From: Purshia tridentata
Taxonomy: Eukaryota; Streptophyta; Magnoliopsida; Rosales; Rosaceae
DNA length: 64,000 bases
Assembly: GCA_003254885.1 (NCBI GenBank)
Contig: QANT01002029.1
Coordinates: 1-64,000 of the forward strand
Direction of reading: 5' to 3'
Under the pieces are notes generated by a model. It was not told the DNA's origin. It searched no databases and worked only from the letters and a program-made list of their open reading frames with translations. Of the stretch, positions 1-11,700 are shown in pieces. Each line of letters begins with the position of its first letter. Position 1 is the stretch's first letter. A program made the translations under genes and the position numbers.

Positions 1-565
1 GGGTTTAAGGCCTTCTTTTTTCGGTCCAAGGGTTTAAGGCTTTCCGTTAAATGTAACATTTTTAAGTTTTCTTTTAATTCATGACGGGAGGACAAAAGGG
101 GGTGTGCAGCTTGAAAATTGAAATGTTGTGGTGGGTTAAAAAAGTACGGGTCGTTATTTACAGTTTTTTCAGTTAAATGTTTCAATTCGCAAATTAAATG
201 AGGAAGGTGTATAGTGAGGAAAAATTAAGTATGCATATAAACATCTGATATGTTCAATGTGTGTTGAACTTAAAACCTTCTCTCACAAATAAATCAATTT
301 GTTACGGGGATAAATGGGAATGGGACAAGAATTTGTAAATTATTTAATCTAGAAAGTTGAAGAATATTATTTTACAATAAAAATCAATGATTATGATCAG
401 TATTATTCAGTAACAATAGATAAATAAAAAATGAAAATAAAAATATACAATTAGGTGAAAAAACAACCAAGTAAAATAAAATATACATCAATTTATGGGT
501 GCAGGATGAATAATCCCCCTCGCCAACTGCTGACAAGATGACGAACAAAAATATGGTCCTCGTTT
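1..565. other. 3' flank of the OXA2-like gene, no gene seen
   Basis: AT-rich DNA downstream of the OXA2-like stop codon. A short phrase, gggtttaagg, occurs twice in the first 45 bases. No supported exon, RNA gene or element was seen. The transcript's 3' UTR probably lies in the right part of this stretch. Confidence 0.6.
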
Positions 566-3500
566 TCATATTTGTTCCAAGTATTCTTTGTACGCGGGAT
601 TATAAGCAGCAGCCAAGCGCAGATACTTCAAAGCTTCACCCTCGCGACCCACATTCGATAAAGCACTGAAACCCATCATAATAAGCATTGAGCAAGAGCT
701 TTATATACCACATGTGCAAGAGTTCAAAGTCTAATGTATAATAAATAAATTACCTTGCAAGCAATATCAACCCATCAAAATAATGGGACTTGCTGCCTGG
801 TTCATCTGGCTCTTTCAGCTTTGCAATTCTTTCAAGGTGTACTATCCCTTCCGCACTTTTTCCCTGCTCAAACATGCGCGAACAGAAAATTAAAAATATG
901 GCTTTGAACCTGCTGAACCATTCCATTCAACACCATCGCTTAGTCTTAACACTTGATTAAAAACCTAAACACCAAAGAATTGGAGATGAATAAAAATGTC
1001 GTCATGCTAACCATCTGTCTCAGCAATAGTATTTCCTTGAAAAGTTTTCTTCTAAGACTTATATACAAAAAAGCTTAAAAATCAGTCAAGCATTACTCAG
1101 CATCACCTGCCGTATGTAGGCAACACCAGTCCACTGAGATGCAAGAATTAGAAGATCAATGTCCTCCACTTCGGTGGGATGGCCACCACTAAAGAGCTGA
1201 TGTCAGTTGAGAGAAAAGCAGCTTCTGATTAATAAATGAATAACCAAAGGAAACCAATCTAGAAACAGTAAATACAAGAAAAAGACAAGCATAAGAGACT
1301 AATCACATACATCCCTCTGAAGTCATATTCCTTGACTTTTTGTTAAGCAGGCAGACACGTATAGTGCAATTCTAAAACTGATCATCACAATAAATGCTGG
1401 TATGAAAACACAAAATGTAAAAACAATATAAAGGAAACATGAACTGGGACCTTGGTGATAGCCCGCTCAAAGTATTCAGTAGCCTCTGCATACAATCTTT
1501 TCTGCAATAGAGTCTGACCCATTACAATCAGCGCTCTTACATATTCAGGATCCTTTTCAAGAGCAAGTCTGTTTTAAAAAGTTATTTATTCAGTGCAACA
1601 ACTATCAAGAAAGCTGGTTAATCCTATACACAAGTAATAATAAATAATAATGTAACATATGTAGTCTGATGAGAAGAGAACAATTACTTTAGCAAAGGAA
1701 GTGCTCTTTCTTTATCTCCTTTTGATAAGAATTGAACTGAAAGCTGTCCACAATCCCAGCCGTGCAGTTATCAGAAAAGCTGAAATGACATCTGAAATAA
1801 ATTTACTGCACAAAGATCTAGTTCATAGACGCTCACATTATGAAGCTCTATAGGGGACAGGTTCTGTAAGGATATTTTCTTCCATCTTGCAGGAGAAGCC
1901 AAGGGTGATATTTCAGGAGTACCCAACTCCTCAGAATTCGCAGTCTTTTTGGGAGCATCCTTGTCTGCCAACCCCAACTTTGCACGTACAGCAGAATGCT
2001 TGAAAGCTAATTTCTGAAAAGATAGTGAGGTATTACAAGGAAAAACTAGTTTTATGATACTTATTTACAATGTACAAATGATACAAATATTGCCCTTGTC
2101 CTATGTTACACTCCCAGAAAAAGTAATTTCACCTCTAAAAAGCATCAAAAATAAATTTCAAGAATTGAGGTATCAAAAAACAAATCAAGAATGCAAAAAA
2201 TAAATAAATAAATAATTTCTCTATCTATAGGGAAGTTTAAATAATAGAGTACAGTTACTCACCTGAATGACACTTAGTGAGCTATTGGTAACCCAATATA
2301 CTAGGCTTCCCTGCAAAAGAATGTAGACTGTATGTGGAAATTTCCTATGCCAACATAGAGAGCAACCATGTGATCCAATATAACAAAGCCTAATTTCTCA
2401 AACTTATAAAGGCAAGATATAAAAGTACCTGAGGAATACTGTAGCCAATAAAAAATATAGGCAGTGTCATGAAATGCGAAAAATACTTGAAGAACTGCAG
2501 TAAGAGAAGTCTCAAAAAATATTACTGCAATTTTAGCTAACAAAAAAGAGAAAACACTACAAAATAAAAAAAAGGCCAACTGCAATGAGATATCTACTTA
2601 CTTTTTGTAATGATTCCAACTGGTCATTCCCTTTCCCAACTGAAGATGTCTTAAAAGAAATCTGATGAGTTAAAGAGATAAATATCAGCCGCACTCTTAG
2701 CATTGAAATATATATAGCTCATAAAAATAAGTCAAATCCTACAGGCAAAATTTGAGATGACAGTAAGACACAAACTCTTTAACAAGTAATATTTCAGTCT
2801 CACACAAACTCCATTCTTGAGTTACATTGATTTCAATGGTCTTTAGGTCTTTAATTTTACTTATCAGGTGGCCTTTTGAGTTCTGCATCAATCATAGTAC
2901 AATAAAAATCACACACTAAAGCATCCACGCATGGGGCAATGGACCTAATAGTATAACAGATTCTTTTAATGGATTTGGCCATATGATCACCCAGAAGTTT
3001 GAAATCAGGTAATAGAAGATAAAAAGACAAATAGCTTAAATCTGAAATCAACAGAGACCAAGTACATGTTTAAATACCCGAACATTGGCATAGTGTAAAC
3101 CAGCAATCAGAAAAGGAAAGATGGAGCCTGAAACACTATGAGATGGTAGTTCACACAAATTTTCGAACCACAAAGTGCCACCCTGAAATGAAAACACAGA
3201 ATTCCATGTTCATCTGCTTTCAACGCCAAAAAAAAACTTGCATAAATGCTAGCAATATTTTAGAACTGCACTACCATCAAAAAATTCTGTGACAAAATTA
3301 TACATTTTGTTTTTCCAAAAGCATCATATAAAACTGAAATAAGCTACATTTTTTTTTTATCACTTTATAATATATGTTCTCCCATTATAACAAAATATGT
3401 AGATAAAAAATAACTGAAATAAATGTTGAGAGTTTCACTTGATCAAAGAGTAGATAGTTGATAGTTACATGGTACACAAGTTTAATTATACTTTAAGAAA

Positions 3501-5448
3501 CTGAAATAAACGTTGGAGAAGCTTGCAGAAAGCTAGCAGATGCCACTGAGTAATAATTTCACTAGTAATTTCATTAATATAAATGGAATTCATGTATGTA
3601 TCATCATAAGTACATCAGTTCCTTACACAATCAAACCCTGGATAATGATCCAGTGACATTCTCCGAATACTACTCAACCACAACAGAAAGCATGGAGCCT
3701 GCAGATGAATTGGAAGACAAAACAACATCATTAATTCTGGAAAAATTAAAACTGCATATTCTTTCTGCAAAAAAAACTATACTTTTGAGTTATTAGAAAA
3801 ACCAAAAAATCTTTTTTTCACAACCATAACCCACACTCTTGTTGAGAGAGTTGACTTTCCTAGTTCTAAACTGACATACATCAGTCAACAAGGTTGCTGA
3901 CTCTTAGCAAACTTGCATATTCACTTCTAACTCTGTCCTTTATTGTCTTACCACTCATTTATTCAACATGTATGAAGAGTCCAATGTAAAAGTTATCAAA
4001 GCTTAATTAAAGAAGATGTGTACAGGATATATATGACAGATTGAAAGATTTCTAACCCATTACTAACCACCCAATCTATGTGGCTGCAAATGAAATATTT
4101 TCTAGGTTCAGATCAATCATCCAGCAATCGAAAGGCTATAAATCATCAAATCTTCAATTTCACAGTACACAATCAGAGAAAATAAAATTGGTGACCTCAG
4201 GAATCAAATGGCAATGCGTGTTCATGTCCTCATTTCCACTCCTATAGTAAGTGGAAAAAAAATAATTTAAGAATCTAATTTGTTCCTACTCGCTTATGCA
4301 CCTGATATATGAACTATATCTTTCCATATGGGGAAAAAATAACAGTGCATCATTCCAAAAGATAACACTACTCCCAGAAATCAGATAAGATAATTACCTG
4401 GACAAAGAGGTATGCAGGGAACCATAAAACAGAGGGACATCCAAGTGCCCTTCTTTCCTTTCGAAATAGGGAAATTTGATCAATATAACTCTTTCCTGAG
4501 AGGAATGGTGGCAGCGGAGGAGGCACTATGAGAAATGCATACGAGTGAAACAAAATCTATAAGTAGATAGCTACGTACGTTGAAAAGAAAATATATATTT
4601 ATGCCAAACGAAAAATAAAACACTTTTTTGTTTATATATAACTTCCAAGCAAAATATAGAACACTAAATACTAACTGAGTAACTGCTATTGTACACCAGG
4701 GTTGGCGAATAGCAATGCATAAAACAGCATTGTAGTGTTCTGTTCATAAGGGTAAGACCTCACAGAAAAGCATTTCTCGATATAGTTGGTGATTGTCTCT
4801 GATATGTTGAAATACAGAACCAAAGTTTTGGGAAGTAAAAAGTAATCATATGGATTGAAGTGAAAGTCTAAAACTCACATTTGGGAAGTAACTCTTGAAT
4901 CCTTTGCAACTTTTTAAGTTGCATGATTTGTAAGGGGAGCAATGAAACTCTCATTGCAATAGTAGAGGACGCAATAACTATCCACCTGTAAATAATTAAT
5001 CACAAAATAAATAACATATACAAATTCTAACACAACACTAAAAGAAGGCCAACCACAAATCAACGAACACTCACCATGGCCAACCAGTGAGCTCATGAAA
5101 CCCGTCAAGCACCGACATCAGCGCCTTAACCGCAAGTAGCGGCTCTTCACCAGCACTTCCGTCTAAATTCAAAACCTCCGACTGAGTCGCTGAGTCAGCA
5201 CCGGAGCCGCCGAGTCCATCGAAATCCGAGTCATAGTCATCTAAAGACCGAGTGGAGAGAAACCGAGAGTGAGAGGAAGTAAGAGTTTGAGCAAGCACGT
5301 AGGCATTTCGAGGGAGGTGAGGCGAGAGAAGGTTGGGGTTGGGGTTTGTGAGAAGGTGGAATTCACGCGCGTGAGAGAGAGCCGGGAGGAAGTTGAAGGC
5401 GGAGGGGCGAATGCGACGGATTTGGGATGACAGCTTCGAGGTTGCCAT
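566..5448 (-). CDS. OXA2: OXA2-type mitochondrial membrane insertase with TPR tail (YidC/Oxa1/Alb3 family)
   Basis: Fourteen exons join in frame to 536 residues: 5448-5075, 4985-4879, 4525-4398, 3698-3627, 3182-3078, 2661-2602, 2494-2429, 2310-2263, 2013-1837, 1743-1688, 1568-1451, 1196-1107, 863-754, 665-566. Residues 1 to about 110 look like an organelle-targeting leader (Ser, Arg and Pro rich). The YidC/Oxa1 core runs from about 115 to 320, with LTGWPWWIVIASS, the LPLQIMQLKKLQRIQELLPK segment and FLIAGLHYANVR. From about 385 to the end there are TPR-like helices such as ALIVMGQTLLQKRLYAEATE. Plant OXA2 proteins combine exactly these two parts and insert inner membrane proteins, including Cox2, in mitochondria. 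The length is close to the Arabidopsis relatives. Donor GTCCCA after exon 11 is unusual but keeps the frame. Plastid targeting cannot be excluded from sequence alone. Confidence 0.9.
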
Positions 5449-5797
5449 TAGTGGCCGATGCAGAAGGGGCAGGAGAAGCAGGGTTCTAGGATTTTCCGAA
5501 AATGAATATATTTCCTCACTCGCGTTGCAAGCGCGTGGACACTCGAGAGCGTGTTATTTTCTTTCCTCTTTTAATTCATGGAGGAAAGACTCGAACTCAT
5601 TCACTTTTACATTAAATATTGCACTTTTGATTTATAATATCAGGTTTTTTGATATAATATCCAATTTCTAAATGGAATGGTTCAAGACTTGTTAAAATCT
5701 AGTGAGTTTAGCATTCATCAAATCAAATTATCAAAGAGACAAAGAAACAAAGTACATTACTTGCTACACTAAAATTTGTAATGCTACAAAACTTTGC

Positions 5798-7796
5798 CTA
5801 TAAAACTAAACCCTCCTCCCTGGTGCCTGCGTGGAGATGGCCAACAAAGTCATCTGCATAATCTGGGATGTACTTGCCCCAGAACCAGTGCGCCTTCCAC
5901 ACTATGTTCATTTCTTCGATTGGGACGTTCTTGGTCTCGGGCAAGAAGTAGTAGACGAAGACAGTCATGATGACAATGAAGCCGGCAAAGAAAAAGAAGA
6001 AACCACACTTGAAGTGGCAAAGCATGGTAAGGGAAGATTGAGTAATCACAAAAGTGAACAACATGTTGACAGACACATTCAGGGCATGCCCTGCTGATCT
6101 GATCTCTAATGGGCATATCTCACTTGGTACTAACCATCCCAATGGACCCCAAGACCATGCAAATGCTGCTACATAGCAACAAACTAGTATCAGCAGTAAA
6201 TGCGCTTCTCCTTCTGACAACGATCCATGACCAGACATTGCAAACTTGCTACCTATCATGATTCCTATAGCTACCTGCAATCAAACAATTAAGTCACTCT
6301 TATCTTATGTTCTGGTTCACAGTTTGACAATATATGTTAGCGTAAAACATAACAAAAGACATGAAATTTACCTGACAAATACACATTTGAACACCACCTT
6401 CAAGGAACAAAGGCCTCCTCCCACAAGTGTCGACAAAGGCAATAGAAACGCAAGTGGAAACCACGTTAACAGCGCCAGTTATGGCCGAAGATAAAAGTGA
6501 AGCCTTGTTACCAAGGCCTAATGTCCTGAAGATAACTGGTGCATATAACATGATGGCATTAATGCCGGTGAACTGCTGGCAAAATGGAATCAGGATGCAC
6601 ATCAGCAGCTGAGGCCTATATCTCCTCTGCCAGATGCTCTTCCATGGATGTTGTGCTTTTTTTGCAGCCTCAGATGCAATAGCAATGTCTTGGAATTCCA
6701 GCTCCATATTGGACGTGCCGCGAATTTTTTCCAATATTTTCTTTGCCTTCCCTGCAGGTTGGTCTCGGTAAAGCATGGAATTGGGAGTGTCTGGTAAGAA
6801 TAATGATCCAAAGGCCAGCATTAGTGATGGGACTCCCGCAAGAGCTAATGAGAGTCTCCATCCCCATCCACCCTTTATTTGAGCAGTGCCATAGTTCACA
6901 AAATCCACCCCTAATATCCCAATTGTAACTGCCATTTGGAAAGCAACGGTGAGAGCTCCTCTAAATTTTGGTGGCGCCATTTCTGATATATAGATTAGAA
7001 TTGACTGCATAATGCAACACCCATCAGAAATTGTACAGACTCCGAATATGGTACTAATTTGACAGTATGGTAACATAACACGTCAGACAGTTTGCTAAGA
7101 GAACATTTCCTTGTATATAGAATATACCTGAATGGTAAAACCAACACCTATGCCAAGCAATATGCGACCAATGATGAGCATTGAAGTGTGAATTGCAGCA
7201 GCACTTACGACAGCGCCAGTGAAGTAGATATAGGCGCCAAGGCACATGGAAATGTTTCGGCCATAGGCCCTGGTTACCGAGGAAGCAATGAAGGAAGATA
7301 CCAATGCTGAAATATACAGAGAAGAGGTAAACAATGTCAGCAGCTGGCCATCAGATTTGCAGAACAGGTCTTCATGATCCATTTCATAATCATCTTTCGC
7401 TTCTTCAAATTCAGATGGAAAAAACTTCTTCAGGACGGGACCCCTTGTAGTCACCCCTCCTGCAAAACAATACCATTTGCAATTGCTTGACAATGTTACC
7501 ATATATATACACATCAATTTTAAGTGTAAGGTATTTAATTTCCATTGTTATATTCAAAATCTTGGTCATCAAATAGAAAGTCATTATTGACTTTATAACA
7601 TTAAAAAGAAAAAACCGAGGAATAAATAAGAATTTAAGTGGTTCATAATGAAGAGGGTAGCTTCAGCTCAACCTGATTCATAACCAAAGAGGAGACCACC
7701 CATGGCAGCAGCCAGACAGGTCACCACCACATAGTTGGTGATGTTACCTTCATATTGCTTCACCCCATTTACAACAACAACAACCCCTCTTGCCAT
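5798..7796 (-). CDS. STP-family monosaccharide/H+ symporter, divergent
   Basis: Four exons (7796-7673, 7459-7128, 7004-6372, 6274-5798) join to 521 residues, the usual length of plant sugar transport proteins in the major facilitator superfamily. They import hexoses with protons across the plasma membrane. Seen: GGVTT after TM1, the STP Cys-containing lumenal loop ([20 protein letters not shown]), [11 protein letters not shown] in TM4, [20 protein letters not shown] in TM7, [11 protein letters not shown] in TM10 and [11 protein letters not shown] after TM12. It departs from the family at several usually fixed places. TM1 reads FGYESGG where FGYDIGISGG is typical. The NQ-VP motif of TM4 reads IQSIL. 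SAGQ reads SAGH. The reading frame is intact, so it may be a specialised or weakened transporter. Introns are short and canonical. Confidence 0.9.
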
Positions 7797-7836
7797 TTTT
7801 TTCAGTCTAAGAAAAAAAATTTTTCTTCTCACTTTT

Positions 7837-7919
7837 GGATTCAAGGAAGGGAGCGGACAAGAATCGTTTTTCTTTTTATCATTTCAAATGGATTCAAGAA
7901 AGGGAGCGGGCAAGAATCG
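7837..7919. repeat. 30-bp direct duplication upstream of the sugar transporter
   Basis: A block starting ggattcaagg-aagggagcgg occurs at 7837-7866 and again at 7890-7919, 53 bases apart, with two mismatches. It lies 40 to 125 bases upstream of the transporter start codon, likely in its 5' UTR or core promoter. Confidence 0.75.
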
Positions 7920-8766
7920 AATTGTCGATTCTTGCCATGAGTGTGAATTAAGTGCTCATGCACTAGAAGTGGCCCATTCTTAGCTCAGTAAACTATATCA
8001 TAGGCATATATGCTAGTGCCTTGTTTTATTAAAACTCTTCCTCATTCAAAGTACAGTTTCTACTTTGATGAACCCCTAATATCCACCAAAGAAACGAAAG
8101 AGGCAGAGATGCTGAACCTCTCATTCTTTGTAATGCTTATCCCAAAGAAAAGCTTCTCCCAAAAATAGTCCTTAAAATAGAAGCTTGCACTTGCAGAAAT
8201 GGTGGGTGTTCATTAAGCATTGACCGATTTGATTTTTACCACTTGTAGTTTTTAGCCAAATATAGTAGTACTTCTCCTCAGGTTTACTATTTGGATAAGA
8301 CTATAACAGCATGCTCAAAAATTGGCTTCAATCTTACATAGATAATGGATATAATCATAAAGGGCAATAGAATAATTGGCTCCCCAATGAAGTAGGGCGG
8401 TAATTTTTCTAAGTCCAAGAACACCTTTTTTCTAGTAGAAAATAGTACTTGTACTTCCAACATGAATAAAATTGGAAAACAAAGATTTATACAAGGTAAA
8501 AAATTTCTCATTTTGGCAATAGCTAAAGATAAACAAAAAAAATATGGACCAATCAAATTAAAGTAAATATATTAAATGCGATATAAAGAATATTTGCAAA
8601 GAAGTTGAAGCATCTTTGCAACGTCCCTAAATGTTACAAACTGCTATTTGTGTAGGTGTACAAAGCATTGACCAAAATAGAACATAACTAATAAACTGCA
8701 GGCCAACTATAATTTACAACACAAGACAAGACACGACTGATGCTTTCCAACAGGCCATGTCTTCCT
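7920..8766. other. Intergenic, sugar transporter promoter and Pelota 3' flank
   Basis: AT-rich DNA between the upstream duplication of the transporter and the Pelota stop codon. No conserved coding segment, RNA gene or element was recognised. It should hold the transporter promoter and the Pelota 3' UTR. Confidence 0.6.
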
Positions 8767-11700
8767 TTACATCTCCATATCTTCCAGGTCTGGTAGAGGA
8801 AAACGAAGGATTGCAGCAATTCCAGTTATTTGTGCCAGTTCTGTTCATTGATAAGATCATTAGTAAGTTGGTTGAGTTCAGAAAAATAGTTAAAATAAGT
8901 GTCAGATACTTCAAGCATCAGCATTCAAATCAACAATGCAAATACTCACGTTCTCCTGAAACATGCAAAGAAGAAAATATATGAACAGTGCCCCCTGAAT
9001 CCTTCACTGAGTTCACCAAATTGACATATCTTTGCCTCTCTACTACATCAGCATTCCTGTCCATCGAGAAATTCTTATTGTTACAGCCTTTTAAACTTAC
9101 ATGTATTTTTTGGGTAATAATAACAGCTTTCTGGACCAGTGCATGATTAAAAATAATCAGCATGGTAAAGTAAGCAAAGAGGGACAGGCCATCTCAAGTT
9201 AGCTCATGAATGGAAACTACACCAACATGTATGTGCATGTGTGTGAACATAATCTCAAAGCTTTAACTGATCACTGCATGAGTAACTAATCAATTAGAAC
9301 TGCAAGTATCAATGAACATGTTTCTGAAGCACTTTTCTATTCTGACTTGTGCTCATATTTCACAAAATTGAAGGCAACCCACGTCCTAAACCTATAATTG
9401 AAGTTAACGTGAATACCAAATAGTAAAATCATATGGCATTGTTTCCCAATTAGCCTCTACAGAAGATCCAGAAACTAACCTGAAGAGGTCATCTGTTATT
9501 AATAGGGTTTGGATAGCCATTCGTTCATGAGCAACCTCGACATGCTTTGGTCCATAGCATGCACGAGCTGAATCCTGCCGATAACAACAATGATTCAATT
9601 ACAATTTACAACAAATCAAAAAGATAGATAATATATCATAAGCATCACATTTGTGGTTCAAGTTGCCCCAGACAGCTCTCCAATTGACCTCATAGCTTCT
9701 TAAGAAGGTTTTTACATCAAACCAAAAGAGATGCATCAATAAATATAGAAATTTACCAAACATTCAAGTAGGACAAGATTCCTAAACAAAATAAAAAAAC
9801 CACACTAGGTTCTTTATCCTCCATAGTCTGACCTAAAGCTATTACTCTACATCCTAATCTTAGTCTTCTTAATTATAACCATATTTGTAGCATTTACAGA
9901 TCTCTCTACCTACATCAAATATCGCTTTGCAAAGACCTTGTATGGAGTGATGTCTGCTACTCTCAAGATACCATGGAATCAATCAAATTTCAGTCCTCAT
10001 TAAGAGGTAAAACTTAAGTTTCCTGGTCTTCGTGTAATCATTAATTTGTAGACATGCTTATCAAGATTAGGCCTCCAATCAATGTTCCGTAAAATTGTTA
10101 GTTGGCATCCAATTATAACCTTAAATATCAACAAAATATACATTTCGGATTTAGAACCTGACATTTGAGAGCATGCTGAAGAAATCTTGCAGAGCTCGGA
10201 CCTGAAGAAAAGAGAGCCCAATAAATAATGTTACAGTAGGGGTAAAACCCAACATTGTTCACAGCATGATCAATACGCAGAACAAGCACAAGACAAGATG
10301 CGTTAGTTCTATTCTTTTTGATATTTGATGTATGATATGTAGGATGGACCACTAGAGGAAAAAAGGAAATAAGCTTATTTCTTTTACTTTTTTCAGTTTG
10401 GAAATTTGAAAGGAAATAAGTTGCATATTGTACCTCTTGTGCTGCTTTAGTATCTTTTATCATATTCATGACATTTGGAGCATCCAGAACCTCTCTCATA
10501 CTATGCCTGTGGTTGCCAGAACATAAAATGCATGCATGTAAATAAGATTGAACACAATAGAATATCAAATGCAATGGTAAACTGTTCTTTAGGTCAGCAA
10601 CAATTCCTGAGTATTAGCTCATCACTAAGGATCAATATTTATTCACTCATAAAAAAAGTAATGCCAATAGCAATGAAAAATTCAAAGATGAAACGCATTG
10701 GTCAGTAGTCACAACTACTCAGTGAAGATATTAAATATGACTGGCATGACATGCAGACCTTAATGCTGTGGAAATTTGCAATAGAGACCACTCCAACAAT
10801 GTGATCCAGTGTAAAATGAAAGTGATACAAGAACAATGATAAAACCCAGAACATTTTACAACACAGAGAGTGGTAATTTTGAGTTAAACCATAGGTCATG
10901 CTAGAACATATAGTGAAAAGAATAGCTAGTCAGCAGCATCAAAGTTTGGATGCAGCATTTTTTTATTTCAGTTTACACAGAATTATGAAAGTACATGACC
11001 ATATGTTATCTAAAGATTCATAACATATCAGCTACCGTTACTGTTTTAAGAACTGTAAATAACGCATGACCATACTTGTAACCCGAGCTTGTATGCACAA
11101 GAATTATCCGTGACTTGTTCTCAATAATGGGTCTCAGCTGTCTTCTTTCTGCCTCCAACAATAAGTGACGATGAAACTGATCCTGAAGCACACAAGATAT
11201 ATAACATTAATATAACATATTCTGTACCTTTTTTTCTTCATAAGACTGCTCAAAACCATTTGAAATCTGATTCCACAAGTAGCTAATCTAAAGAAGAAAG
11301 TTTTAAATAAGAGTTTGATGGGCATTCCTAATGTCAGACTAAGAATGACCTTTGAAAAAAATCTCATACAGACTCATATCAAACCTTTGTGAAACCGGGA
11401 CTTGCAATCACAGCACAGCGAACAACACTGAAATCAACATACTTCAAGAAAGCCTATAACATATAGGCACATGTTAGATACAAACTATGTTTGAAACTTT
11501 GAGAAGCTTCCGTAATATAACTCAAATTGAAATTACCTGTAACACGTTCTCAAAAAACTTATTCAAAGCCTACAAAAGACAGAAAGATATTAGTGAAACA
11601 ATAATTGCAGAAATCATCAGAACTACTACTCTTATGGCCTGCCAGATTAACTTGACTTCAGGAAAAATAAATTGTGAAAGGAAATAGGACCATACCGACT

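Noticed and set aside
1-60. Telomere-like gggttta phrases at the window start
   Set aside because: Only two copies occur, with ggcc and other spacers between them. This is not a TTTAGGG array.
3596-3796. Plus-strand open frame in the OXA2-like gene
   Set aside because: The opposite strand here encodes exon 4 of the insertase (SSIRRMSLDHYPGFDC), which fits the family and joins in frame.
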